A DNA stretch of 64,000 nucleotides from Notolepis coatsorum (taxonomy: Eukaryota; Chordata; Actinopteri; Aulopiformes; Paralepididae): assembly GCA_963971535.1 (NCBI GenBank), contig OZ020589.1, positions 97,712,384 to 97,776,383 on the forward strand. The letters are read 5' to 3'. The position numbers were made by a program, and so were the translations under genes. Shown here piece after piece: positions 10,725 to 20,377 of the stretch. Position 1 is the stretch's first letter; each line of letters opens with the position of its first letter. The notes under the pieces were generated by a model that was not told the origin of the DNA, did not search any database, and saw only the letters and a list, made by a program, of their open reading frames with translations.

Positions 10725-13700
10725 TCATAGGGTTATAGGGTCATGGTCATCATCGATTGTGTCTGGGAGTCGGGGCAGTTCTATGAGCCTCGCCACGGGA
10801 CGGGTGTAAGTGCGACCCTGGACGAGCACTTCAGCTGCTCGGACCTTGCCGTCGGCACCGGTGATCACTTTGCTTACGCGGCCGGCCGGCCACATAGCTC
10901 TGGGCAGTGATTGATCAATAATCATGACGACTGTTCCTTCTGTCAAATTGTCTCTCTCCTTTACCCACTTCTGGCGGGTCTGTAGAGACGGTAGGTAGTG
11001 CAGTAGGAAACTGCTCCAAAACTTGTCGGCTAATACTTGGCTGTACCTCCACATTCGTCGGCCGTTCGCTTCTTCAGGCCGGTACATGGTCTGGGGTAAT
11101 GCAGGATCTAGCCGCCCCATCAGGAGTGTGTTGGGGTCTGCGGAGATAACAGTGCTCAATCCACAGAACACAGGCTTCTTATTCTCAGCCTCCTCCTGAC
11201 TGGCTTCCCTCGGGATAGGCCTGTGCCACTGTCCTTCCGGGAGTCTTAGGAATGCGGGGCCGTCACTGTAGACATTGCGACGGGTGAGGTCATCCAGGGG
11301 CATCCCCCGGGTGATGACGTCAGCTGGGTTCTGTTTTGTATCAACGTAGCGCCACTCTGTTTCTCCGGTTAACTCTTCGGTTAAGTCTTGAATCTCGGTG
11401 ACTCTGACTCCCACGAAGACTTTGTACTTGCATGAGTCCGATTTGATCCAGGCGAGTACTGTCGTGGAATCTGACCACAGGATTGTTCTAGACACCGGTA
11501 TGGTGAGCTCACGTTGGATGAGCGTGGCTAGGTGCGCTCCGGCTAGGGCTGCGCAGAGCTCTAGGCGTGGGATAGATTGTTGCTTGCGTGGGGCTATTCT
11601 CGAGCAGGCGAGGACAAATGCTGTGTAGATCTCTCCCCCCCTTTCTTGGGCCCGCAAGTAGGCTACTGATCCGTATGCGACCTCTGAGGCGTCACTGAAG
11701 ACGTGTAAGTCCATTTTACATGTCTCTGGCCTCACCGTGGGTGGGAAGTAGCTTCGGCGCATATTAACGCCTGGGAGTGAGTGGAGCTCCATCTCCCACT
11801 CTCTCCAGGTGGATGCAAGGTGTGCGGGAATGGGGTCGTCCCAGCCCTGGTCCTTGTCCCACAATGCTCGTACAATCATTTTTGCCCTGGTGGTGTACGG
11901 TAGAATACATCCTAGCGGGTCATATTGTCGGGCGAGTGTTGTGTACACACTCCGTCTGGTGGTCGGCGCCGCCGCCGGCCTTCCCTGCTCCGTAGTCAGG
12001 GGCTTGTGTCTGTAGTGAAGCGAATCTGTTTTGAATCGCCACACCAATCCCAGGGTCATCTCCTGGGCTTCTCCCGGGATTGTAGCCATCCAGGTCTCGC
12101 TGCTGGCTGCCTTGTCCTCGGAGGAGAGGCTGCGCAGTACTTGCGGATCGCTGCTGGCCCACTGCCTGAGATCAAAGCCGCCTTTGATCAATGAGGCGCG
12201 GAGTTTAATCAGGAGAGCCTCGGCTTCTTCCTGGGTTGAAAGGCTTTGTAGACAGTTGTCTACGTAGAAGCTGTTCTTTACGCTGTGTCGGACCTCTTCG
12301 TCCGCTGCTGGGTCCTCTGCTACATGTTTCTGTAGTGCAAATGTAGCACAGCAGGGGCTGCACGTCGTTCCGAAGGGGAGGACTTCCCATTGGTAGATGG
12401 CTGGGTGCTCATCTCCTGGCTTCTCTCTCCATAGGAACCGTAACAGGGGCTTGTCCTCCTCTACTAATCTCACCTGCAGGAACATTCCTTTAATGTCTCC
12501 GCTGATGGCCACCTTTTCCTGGCGGAAGCGGAGTAGAACGCCGAGTAGGGAGGGGCCGAGTGTGGGACCGGGCAGTAACTCTTTATTCAGAATTTGGGAT
12601 CCGATCTGGTAGCTGCAGTTAAATACTATGCGGTCTTTACCGTTGTGATGGACCTTGTGGTGAGGCACGTACCACGATTCAGTGGTCTGGTCAGCCTCTT
12701 TAATGTCCATCTTTGTGACGTGTCCCGCTGTGATGAGCTTCTCAATCTCAGCGCGGTATACACTCTCTTGGGCGGGGTTCTTGGCTAAGCGCCGCTCCGT
12801 GTTCAGCAGGTACCGTTCTGTGGCGTCTGTCTTGGCGTGGAAAGTAGGCATTCCTTCTCGCCGCAGGAGTGGCGTGGCGTATCTCAACACGCCGTTGACC
12901 GGGACTCTCTTGGTCCCTGTCTCGAGGAGGTGAATGGCGTAAATGTCATCTTTAGAGCGAATGTCTTTCTTTCCGTTCTTAAAGGGCATTTGTTCCAAGG
13001 TCCATAGCCGCTCTACGTGTTGCAGGAGTGCGGTTTCTCCCTCTGTGACTCGGGAGTGGAGACATCTAGTGGCTGTACTTCGGTTGAGAGATTTGGCGAG
13101 CGGGCCTTGGAGAGTCCATCCCAAACGGGTCTCGACTGCTGCAGGACAGCCTCGGGGTCCGGTATGAACCCGGTCTATCGGGACAATGAGGTCTGCATGG
13201 TCGGAGCCTATCAACAGGGTCGGCATAGCATTGTCTATGAGCGGGATCGGTAACTTGCGCAGATGTGCATATTTCTCCATCAGCTTGGCGACGGGGTATG
13301 TGTACCGCGACAGTCCTATTTCTTGGCTGGTGAAAGCGTCTGTAATCTGGTACCGTCGCTCAGGCTGGCCGCTTGCTGCGATAGAGAATGAGACATTCTC
13401 GCCCTTTATCGTCTTCAAATCTCGTCTTATTGTCCGAATTGTCATTTGGGTTTCGCTTCCCCGCAGCCCTAGCTGGGCCGCAGCGGAGGCGAGCAGAAGG
13501 GTCTTCTCGGACCCGTCATCGAGGACGGTGTAAGTGTCCAGGACTTTATTCTGGTAGCTTAGTGTCACACGCACTACTTTTAGGAGTACTCGGGCTCCAC
13601 TGCTGCTGGCGGGATCGATGTACATGACGCTCGCTTTGCTGCTGGATGGTGCGGGTGAAGGGCGCCGTCTGTTACTGTCGTGAAGTATGTCCAGATGGGC

Positions 13701-13955
13701 TCCATCGCACTTGGTGCACCTTTTCTTTAAGCGGCATTCGGCTACCATGTGTGAGCGCGCACAGCGAAAACAGCGCTTGTTGGACTTTATCCATTGACTT
13801 GCTTCCTCCGCGTTCAGCTTGGGGAAGGAGTCACATTGCGCTAGCCAGTGTTCTTTCTCACAGTAGGGGCACACTATCTTCCACTTCTCCGTTCTGGAGG
13901 GGGTACTGTGGCTCCTGCTGCTCGGTACTGACTCCGATTGGTGCATCACAGTCAC
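10725..13955 (-). CDS. BEL/Pao pol-like region
   Basis: A 1076-residue frame of the fossil BEL/Pao element. From the N-terminus it shows three Cys/His knuckles (CPYCEKEHWLAQC, CFRCARSHMVAEC, CTKCDGAHLDILH) and an aspartic protease (DDGSEKTLL, about residue 146). A reverse transcriptase follows (GDIKGMFLQV, VLPFGTTCSP), then an RNase H (VFSDASEVAYGSV) and a C-terminal DUF5641-like domain typical of Pao elements. These parts would mature Gag and copy the RNA in a virus-like particle. The neighbouring gag part lies just upstream on the same strand. Plus-strand frames here are shadows. Confidence 0.85.
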   Translation of the reverse strand: MTVMHQSESVPSSRSHSTPSRTEKWKIVCPYCEKEHWLAQCDSFPKLNAEEASQWIKSNKRCFRCARSHMVAECRLKKRCTKCDGAHLDILHDSNRRRPSPAPSSSKASVMYIDPASSSGARVLLKVVRVTLSYQNKVLDTYTVLDDGSEKTLLLASAAAQLGLRGSETQMTIRTIRRDLKTIKGENVSFSIAASGQPERRYQITDAFTSQEIGLSRYTYPVAKLMEKYAHLRKLPIPLIDNAMPTLLIGSDHADLIVPIDRVHTGPRGCPAAVETRLGWTLQGPLAKSLNRSTATRCLHSRVTEGETALLQHVERLWTLEQMPFKNGKKDIRSKDDIYAIHLLETGTKRVPVNGVLRYATPLLRREGMPTFHAKTDATERYLLNTERRLAKNPAQESVYRAEIEKLITAGHVTKMDIKEADQTTESWYVPHHKVHHNGKDRIVFNCSYQIGSQILNKELLPGPTLGPSLLGVLLRFRQEKVAISGDIKGMFLQVRLVEEDKPLLRFLWREKPGDEHPAIYQWEVLPFGTTCSPCCATFALQKHVAEDPAADEEVRHSVKNSFYVDNCLQSLSTQEEAEALLIKLRASLIKGGFDLRQWASSDPQVLRSLSSEDKAASSETWMATIPGEAQEMTLGLVWRFKTDSLHYRHKPLTTEQGRPAAAPTTRRSVYTTLARQYDPLGCILPYTTRAKMIVRALWDKDQGWDDPIPAHLASTWREWEMELHSLPGVNMRRSYFPPTVRPETCKMDLHVFSDASEVAYGSVAYLRAQERGGEIYTAFVLACSRIAPRKQQSIPRLELCAALAGAHLATLIQRELTIPVSRTILWSDSTTVLAWIKSDSCKYKVFVGVRVTEIQDLTEELTGETEWRYVDTKQNPADVITRGMPLDDLTRRNVYSDGPAFLRLPEGQWHRPIPREASQEEAENKKPVFCGLSTVISADPNTLLMGRLDPALPQTMYRPEEANGRRMWRYSQVLADKFWSSFLLHYLPSLQTRQKWVKERDNLTEGTVVMIIDQSLPRAMWPAGRVSKVITGADGKVRAAEVLVQGRTYTRPVARLIELPRLPDTIDDDHDPITL

Positions 13956-13976
13956 CGATCTTCTTCCATCATTTAG

Positions 13977-15767
13977 TCATCTGGTTCCTTCTCTGGAGCC
14001 AGGGGTGCTCCGTCCGAATGTATCTAGCCGTAGGCTGCTGACTTCTCTCGCCAGGAAGTCTGCTAGATCGAGGAGGTTCGGTTCGGGGCCATTCGGGTCT
14101 CGGTGATCTCTCTGCCGCCTAAAACGCTCCTGTCGAGCGGGCGGCAGCTTCTCCAAGATCCTTTCCACATTTGAGTTGGCGTAAAGTTCATGCCTCCCCT
14201 TCTCTCTCTGCGCTCCCAACATCCCTACCAGGGACTGCACTCTGATGGACAGGTCGTCCAGTGCTCGATTGTCTATTGCTGGGGGTAAGCGGTCGATGTG
14301 TCGGATCTCCTGGATCACGTAATCCCATATGCGCCCATACCTCTGGTCCAATGCTACCAGCGCTGCTGTGTATGGGGTGGTGGAAGTCGCGTAGGCGAGC
14401 GCTATATTATGTGCGCGGGGTACCTTTAAGTGCTTCAGTAGGATGGCGTATTTGTGGCGTTCATCCAATACATCCACCAACATGGTCTCCAGACACATGC
14501 GGAGTTCTGTATACTGGGCCCGGTTCTCTTGGGTGAAGTCGGGTACTATAGGCGTGCCAATGTATGACGCTGACTGTGGATACATCGGCGAGCGTTGGGG
14601 GAGAGGCCTCCTAGGCGAGTCTCCTCCCGCTCCTTGGTATGGGCTGGTACCGGCAGTGTACCATGGCCCGCTTGTCCAGGTGCTGTTCCTCGGTGCGGGT
14701 CGTGCGTCGTGCTCACCCGTGTATAGAGTTGGGGGTCTGTAGCGCAGCTCCGCGGGAGTATAGCCTGGGCTGTACCGGACCTCCTGGTCCGGTAGAGTAC
14801 TGTGCTGTCGTCGGGCGTGGTTCTCCTCCTCTTCCTCTTCGTCTTCAGTTAGGTCATCCAGTGCTTGTAGTCTCTGGTTTAGCCTCTCCACAGGATATGC
14901 TGCTCCTTCCCGGTTGCTAGGTCTCGCTTGGACCGGTGGGGGGAGGTGGTCTGTGGGGGGTATAGACCTCGTCTGTTGGTCAAGTTCAGGGTTGTTTACT
15001 CGGCTAGGGGATGCCGCCCTGGAGGTGTGTCTAGACGAGTTCCTGGAGCCTCTGGCGGAGGGAGAGGGTGTTGTCCGTCTGATCAGCTGTTCTATTAGTT
15101 GCGCTTGCTGTCTGTCGCGCTCTGCGTCCCGTAGAGCACCAGCAGCTGCTCGCTGGCTGTCTGCTCGGTCTCGGGCCACATTCTCTTCTCTCTGAATGCG
15201 TCTTATTTCTAGACGTATATGCTCTTCTTCGCTCCGCTGCTGGATCTGCAGTCGGTCGCGTTCAGCAGCGGCGTTCAGGCTGATGAGGAAGGCCTGCTGT
15301 AGGGTCCTCTCTGCCTCGCTGGGGGAAGGCGGTTGTATAGGGGAGCCTTCCCTCGGGGTACTCCTTGCGGAGCCTTGGAGCTCTATCTCCACGGTGCTCT
15401 CCCCGTCTTCTTCCGTGCCGAGTTCTGTCTCGGTAGCGTTGTATTCCTCCCGGGACTCATCGGGGACTACTTCTTCAGTACTGGCGGGGTGTGAAGTCAT
15501 GTCTGGTTCCCACTGGTCCCCACCGTGAACTTGGTCAGTTACATTAGAGCCCGTAGGGGCCTCTATGGTCGGGGTAGTCTGGGCGTTGGGGTTAGACATA
15601 CCTTTACTTTCTAGTTTTACCGCGTTTACTGTTAGTAGAAGACTAGGTTGTTGACTGACAGCGTAAGCCTCTAAGTACTGAGGGAGCCGTCGTTCGCGCT
15701 GCGGGCGTTGGTTAGGAGGATCGTTTCGTGGAGTGTTCATCATAGGCCATTTCAATATTAATAACAC
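13977..15767 (-). CDS. BEL/Pao gag-like region
   Basis: A 596-residue frame of the same fossil element. The N-terminal third is acidic and Ser/Thr/Glu-rich. A long charged helix follows (about residues 150-220, QRSEEEHIRLEIRRIQREE region), then a Pro/Ser/Arg-rich linker. The C-terminal third contains the conserved capsid-like helices found in Pao Gag proteins (LRMCLETMLVDVLDERHKYAILLKHL..., IRVQSLVGMLG...). It would form the particle shell. It starts 45 bp inside the 5' LTR boundary, after the primer site. Confidence 0.75.
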   Translation of the reverse strand: MLLILKWPMMNTPRNDPPNQRPQRERRLPQYLEAYAVSQQPSLLLTVNAVKLESKGMSNPNAQTTPTIEAPTGSNVTDQVHGGDQWEPDMTSHPASTEEVVPDESREEYNATETELGTEEDGESTVEIELQGSARSTPREGSPIQPPSPSEAERTLQQAFLISLNAAAERDRLQIQQRSEEEHIRLEIRRIQREENVARDRADSQRAAAGALRDAERDRQQAQLIEQLIRRTTPSPSARGSRNSSRHTSRAASPSRVNNPELDQQTRSIPPTDHLPPPVQARPSNREGAAYPVERLNQRLQALDDLTEDEEEEEENHARRQHSTLPDQEVRYSPGYTPAELRYRPPTLYTGEHDARPAPRNSTWTSGPWYTAGTSPYQGAGGDSPRRPLPQRSPMYPQSASYIGTPIVPDFTQENRAQYTELRMCLETMLVDVLDERHKYAILLKHLKVPRAHNIALAYATSTTPYTAALVALDQRYGRIWDYVIQEIRHIDRLPPAIDNRALDDLSIRVQSLVGMLGAQREKGRHELYANSNVERILEKLPPARQERFRRQRDHRDPNGPEPNLLDLADFLAREVSSLRLDTFGRSTPGSREGTR

Positions 15768-15792
15768 TATATTAATATTACACTGATTACCC

Positions 15793-15809
15793 TCCGGCTC
15801 GAAGGACCA
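15793..15809 (-). promoter_or_regulatory. Primer-binding site, tRNA-Tyr type
   Basis: The plus-strand bases TCCGGCTCGAAGGACCA equal the 3' end of eukaryotic tRNA-Tyr including CCA. The minus strand is therefore complementary to it over 17 bases. It lies 2 bp inside the 5' LTR edge at 15812. Confidence 0.85.
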
Positions 15810-15811
15810 AT

Positions 15812-17243
15812 TGTAACTGAGGGGTACAATTCCCTGACTGTATTACTAGATATGATACTTACTACCACTACCTTTGTACTTAATATTCGGCCACCCAGTA
15901 CTCGGCATAAATATATTATGATGAACACTGTCACGTAGATGAAACGGATCCAACACAAATGTACGAATTAGAAATAGGTCTTTATTTCTACACAGCGATG
16001 GTGTGTAGAGCAAGCACTTAATCAAATCAATCACATTTATGAATGGGAATTAGTATGCACTTTTATGGCAAGAGTATTCGTCGGTATATCAATAGAGAAT
16101 GTCCAATCTCTGAAGGCGCAGGTGGTACATATACGACCTGGAATAGTTTAAGGAATAACAGCAATGATACTTTAATGATTATAGACTGGATACACTAGGG
16201 GGGGTTAATCCGGTCGCTTGTAAGCCGACAGGAGTAGGAAGGGGGGGGGGTAGAATCCGGCTGCCTCATCCGGCCAAGGGTATCCCAGGTGAACCCACTG
16301 TAGTGCCGTTCAATGCGCCGGCGATCCTTGGACCACAGATGAAAGCAGATGGACTCTTTGTGGGCCGGCGTCCTCCGGTCCACGGAGGAGAGACGTGAAG
16401 CGACCTCGTCTTGCAGAGCGTCTCCTCACCTTGCGTCCTCTCCAGGGGGGGGGTTCCAACACACGGCAGTGTCGGGGGTCTTTATCCATGGAATAATCAA
16501 CGTATACAAAGCATAATCCGTGCCGGGGAAGGCGGGCTGTCGTCGGTAGAATAATCCGGTATACAGGTCCACTCGCTCGTCGGCTCTGGGGCTCCTCGGG
16601 TGCAATCTCACATGGGGTCGATCATCCTGGTTAAGCAGCCAGTTCTCTGCCCGAAACGATGGGGTACTGACTACGGTAGTATTCTCACCGCACGAAGCAC
16701 TATATATTAACAGACTATTATTAGCTTAATAGACTACGTCCAACTCGACGATATAGTGCCAAATATGACTATTCAAATATTAATATACACGATGTCTCAA
16801 TACCGATGGTAGGCGAACTTGGCCTTACTCCCACACGTGGCGTCGCGGGGAGGCTTTACGTCTGTGACTCTATTGGAGGGTAAGAAACTGGACTGAAAAG
16901 GAAGTCCTACTTTAGTAGCGCAGTATATATACGCACTATGAACAAATAGTCCCATTAGTGGTGCGGTAGCCAGATTCCTACGCGGAACTAGGACTTGTTC
17001 GTACATGTTGAGCGGTACGTTTGAACTGGGTCTGAGGGGTATGGCAGCCTGGCACCAAGGTCTCGACCAATAGTAGAATGGAGACTATTATGGGATGTTC
17101 AGTAGGCTAGAATGGATATTCAATGCATATTGTACAAGGAATATACAAGGGATATCAGGGAATATTAGAGAATATACTAATACAATTAAATATATATATA
17201 TAAATAAATATATATATTCGGTTTAATCTGGCCCTTCACAACA
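15812..17243 (-). repeat. BEL/Pao 5' LTR
   Basis: A 1432-bp partner of 9185-10616. It carries the promoter for the minus-strand element. AT-rich ends and a TATATATA stretch near 17190-17218 are visible. Confidence 0.92.
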
Positions 17244-17248
17244 GCCTG
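17244..17248. repeat. Target-site duplication GCCTG (right)
   Basis: Partner of 9180-9184, directly abutting the LTR. Confidence 0.9.
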
Positions 17249-17395
17249 TGTTAGTTGAGAGAGGGCTATCTGCTATCTACGGGGGCTAGGCTAGCGGCTG
17301 TACTAGTAGCCTGGACTGTGTTAGCAGGAAGAGTTAAGGGGGTAGCTGTCGAAGCTACAATGGCTACAGGGGCTAAACTAACCAAAACATTGTAC
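17249..17395. repeat. Resumed 36-bp minisatellite family
   Basis: The sequence after the target duplication (tgttagttgagagag, then gctaggctagcggctgt) matches the array just left of the BEL/Pao element (8880-9080). This shows that the array was continuous before the insertion. Confidence 0.85.
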
Positions 17396-18353
17396 TGAGA
17401 TCATATCAACATTGCCGCTGACATAGTGATTTGGGTCAAAAGACAGCGTGTCACATAGCAACGAGAAGAGAGGCCGGGCCTGTCGTTGCTATGTCGAGAA
17501 TATTATAATGTAGAGTTCCTTCCGGGTGTAAGTTAGATTCAGCTACGACACACAGACGAGAAGTGCTTGATCAGAGACTTTGAACCAATTTCCTCCCCCC
17601 CGGGGGAGGGGAAGACTGAAGTGCCACGATGACAGGCTTTTGGGATAACAGCTAGGCCGTGATGACCACCGAGCGGGGTGAAAGGAGAGATCATTAGAAT
17701 AATGAATTTAGGCGGTCGCGTGGCGGGGATTGCGCCAGAAAATCAGGCGCAGAAAAAGAGGATTAAAAAAAAAAGAATAATTAATTTAGTTTCTTCCCAA
17801 GACTTTTCAAGGACAATACAGAAACTGGTTTCCATCTGATTTACGAGGTTTTGTTTATGGAATAAACAACGTCTTCCAAGAAAGGTATGAAGTTGCCAGT
17901 GTCGAATTCTTATGATTACGGATTGCATTAAAGGGGAATGACAAAGATTGTACAGCCAGTATGAGAAGGTCGACGTCGGAGAGAGAAATAAACACAACGC
18001 AGGAACTACACGAACACAGATGAAGAGATGATATAAGGCTGATTATGATCAAATCCAACAATAGGAACCGGTGCTACTATCGTTTAGGCGGGTGCAGCTT
18101 AGTGGGGAGGAGTATCGGGGGGAGGCCATCATTTCGGTGGTTCTGCCCCGGAGGGAGGGTTTTATGTGTTGTGGGGTCGCTGTGCGTGGGGTGGTTTTTT
18201 TTGGGCCCTGGGTTGCTGTGGTTTTGATGGTCTTGTCTCTGGGCCGTGGGGGCCCTGGGTTCTGGGTCTTGGGGAGTCGGACTGCCATTGACGTGTGGTG
18301 CTCTGGTTCTCTGGGATGCTGGCCATAGTGGAATAGAATGGCCCCTCCCCAGA
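17396..18353. other. Unassigned stretch with two small palindromes
   Basis: No gene was recognised. 17452-17463 (acatagcaacga) and 17482-17493 form a perfect 12-bp stem with an 18-base loop. 17598-17618 is a C-run meeting a G-run. 18090-18260 is G/T-rich. The reading frames here show no known domain. Confidence 0.5.
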
Positions 18354-18534
18354 TGCGTTTCCAAATCTCAACAGAAAACTATACCACCCCATCAATGTTA
18401 AAATCATCTGTGACGCCCAGAACCACCCTCTCAACGTGGTCTCCCGCTGCCCAGGAGGTGCACATGACTCATACATCTTACAGAGCAGCTGTGTGGATGT
18501 GCACCTCGAGCAGGGAGACGCATGGCTAATTGGT
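18354..18534 (+). pseudogene. Harbinger (HARBI1-like) transposase fragment
   Basis: Translating from 18354 gives a piece of the DDE nuclease domain of PIF/Harbinger transposases. It reads 'NRKLYHPINVKIICDAQ', then 'LNVVSRCPGGAHDSYIL', then 'LLG'-like 'WLIG'. In HARBI1-type proteins these correspond to the NRK..HSINVQ.ICDA and WPGS.HDS.I blocks, and the second contains a catalytic Asp. The coding resemblance stops at ggtaaatat (18532-18540), which could be a splice donor. No other exon was found nearby, so this is probably a stranded exon of a dead DNA transposon. Confidence 0.7.
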
Positions 18535-18599
18535 AAATATCTTTGCGGAATTAATCAGGAAATCGCGGATATGCACTGGCCCCCTGGTTGATTACCCCA

Positions 18600-19305
18600 C
18601 TCACTGGACTGATTTTCAGGACTCGTGACTCGACTTGGACTTGAGCACTGATGACTTGGACTTGATTGATTGATTGATTGATTGACTGATTGAATACTTT
18701 ATTAACAGATTGCAGAATGGGTACAGTACAGCTCAATACATACAATTGTTAAGGGGATGCAGACCAGAGAAAGACTTTCGTCTTGTTTACATCAGGATCC
18801 CCCTTTTTCAATTCATCATAACATAATGACACACACGACATACAGATAGACAGTACTGCTACATCTATACATTTATGACATACCAGATTGGACTTGGACT
18901 CGAGCATTGACTGCATTTGGACTTGGAAGGTGCAGACGAGAACTCGGACTTGTTCATTGATAAATACAGTTATTTAAAAAAAATTATAATAGGCCCTAAT
19001 AATTTGGCATAAGATATTGATGGCTAATGCATTTTGTTTGGCTATTGTGTCACAAAGTAAATAAACTCCCTTTGAAATGGTGACCACTGTGTTTTTTATG
19101 TTTAATGTAGACCTTTTTTTATTTGTACGTCAGCTCTTTGACTGCCAGAGTGGAGTGACCTCAACCTTGATGACTTGGACTTGGACTCGGACTAGGGTAA
19201 TGGGGAATCGACTCTGACTCTTCTTTGGTGACTTGGATTTGGACTCGAACACTGGGGACTCGAGACTCGACTCGGACTCGAGATTTAGTGACTCGACTAC
19301 AACAC
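18600..19305. repeat. Degenerate GACTTGGACTCG repeats, interrupted
   Basis: Three blocks (18600-18664, 18892-18945, 19160-19305) are made of diverged copies of gacttggactcgag. The first two are separated by a retroelement tail (18665-18800) and the last two by AT-rich sequence without features. This is probably one old minisatellite or transposon interior. Confidence 0.55.
18665..18800 (-). mobile_element. Retroelement 3' tail with (GATT)n
   Basis: (GATT)n at 18665-18692 is followed by about 100 bp (18700-18798) that recur at 36572-36677 with few differences (aacagattgcagaatgg, ggggatgcagaccagagaaag). A simple-repeat tail next to a conserved end fits a non-LTR element inserted on the minus strand. 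Confidence 0.5.
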
Positions 19306-19626
19306 TGACTGTATATCCACATCTGTATGATTGTCACGTCCATCGCATGCCGACATATTGTACACCTATTGCTGTACAGCTTGCCATTGTCATTGCGGTT
19401 TGCCTTTAAGCTCTACAGGATGCTCTTGTTATTCTTAGGCTGGTCCTGATTGCAAGCAAATATAAATAACATTTCCCTGTGTGCAGGAGAAAAAGATTGT
19501 TGAAGTAATTCTCCTCACAGTTCCTGCCTGTTCCACCTACTCTCAAGTGTCTTGACACATTAGATTGGATTAGAGAGAGAGGGGGAGAGAGAGGAGAGAG
19601 AGAAAAAGAGGAGGGAGAGAGAGCTG

Positions 19627-19786
<160 letters not shown>

Positions 19787-20127
19787 CGGTGACAAACTAG
19801 CACGCTGCAATTTGTGACCAGATCAACGAACAAATTGCCGACGGTAGCACATTGTTTTGTTTTGTTTCCTTGTTCTTTTGAGAGCTGTACTGTATCACAT
19901 TTTTTATTCTAAAATCAAAAAGAGCGCATTTATTCTGTTCTGGGAACGAGGAAAGAAGACCAACGACACGTGGAAAAGGGTAAGGTTTTTGTTTTGTGGC
20001 GTGTGTTTTGTTAGATACATTTTTGTCTGAATGTTTTCATAGCACTGTGTTATCAGTGAGCGTACTAATTAACCCACCTTTTCACCAAATTTGTAAATGA
20101 CTGCCTGATTTCCCCTTTTTTCTTTCG

Positions 20128-20257
<130 letters not shown>

Positions 20258-20284
20258 TTTTGATTAATATTTTGTTGTTACGTT

Positions 20285-20377
20285 GTTCCCTGTTCCCCTC
20301 CCTTAGCTGTGCCTTGGGTCTCCTGAAAGGTGCTATATAAATGTAAGATATTATTATTATTATTATTATTATTATTA
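20285..20377 (+). mobile_element. Short fish retroelement tail ending in (ATT)n
   Basis: ccttgggtctcctgaaaggtgctatataaat followed by (ATT)n resembles the common fish SINE/LINE end 'aaaggcgctatataaat(a)' with a trinucleotide tail. Only this end is present. Confidence 0.5.

Larger units (their letters stand above)
9185..17243 (-). mobile_element. BEL/Pao LTR retrotransposon, young fossil
   Basis: An 8059-bp element on the minus strand with two LTRs of identical length (1432 bp), a primer site matching tRNA-Tyr, a purine tract before the 3' LTR, and a perfect 5-bp target duplication. The LTRs differ at only about three positions by eye, so insertion was very recent on an evolutionary scale. Parts seen in order are gag-like region, zinc knuckles, aspartic protease, reverse transcriptase, RNase H and the C-terminal Pao domain. 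The copy looks broken, with perhaps one or two breaks. It sits inside the minisatellite block, whose sequence resumes directly after 17248. Confidence 0.92.

Noticed and set aside
11398-15528. Many plus-strand frames of 60-130 codons
   Set aside because: They are shadows of the minus-strand BEL/Pao coding regions and show no own motifs.
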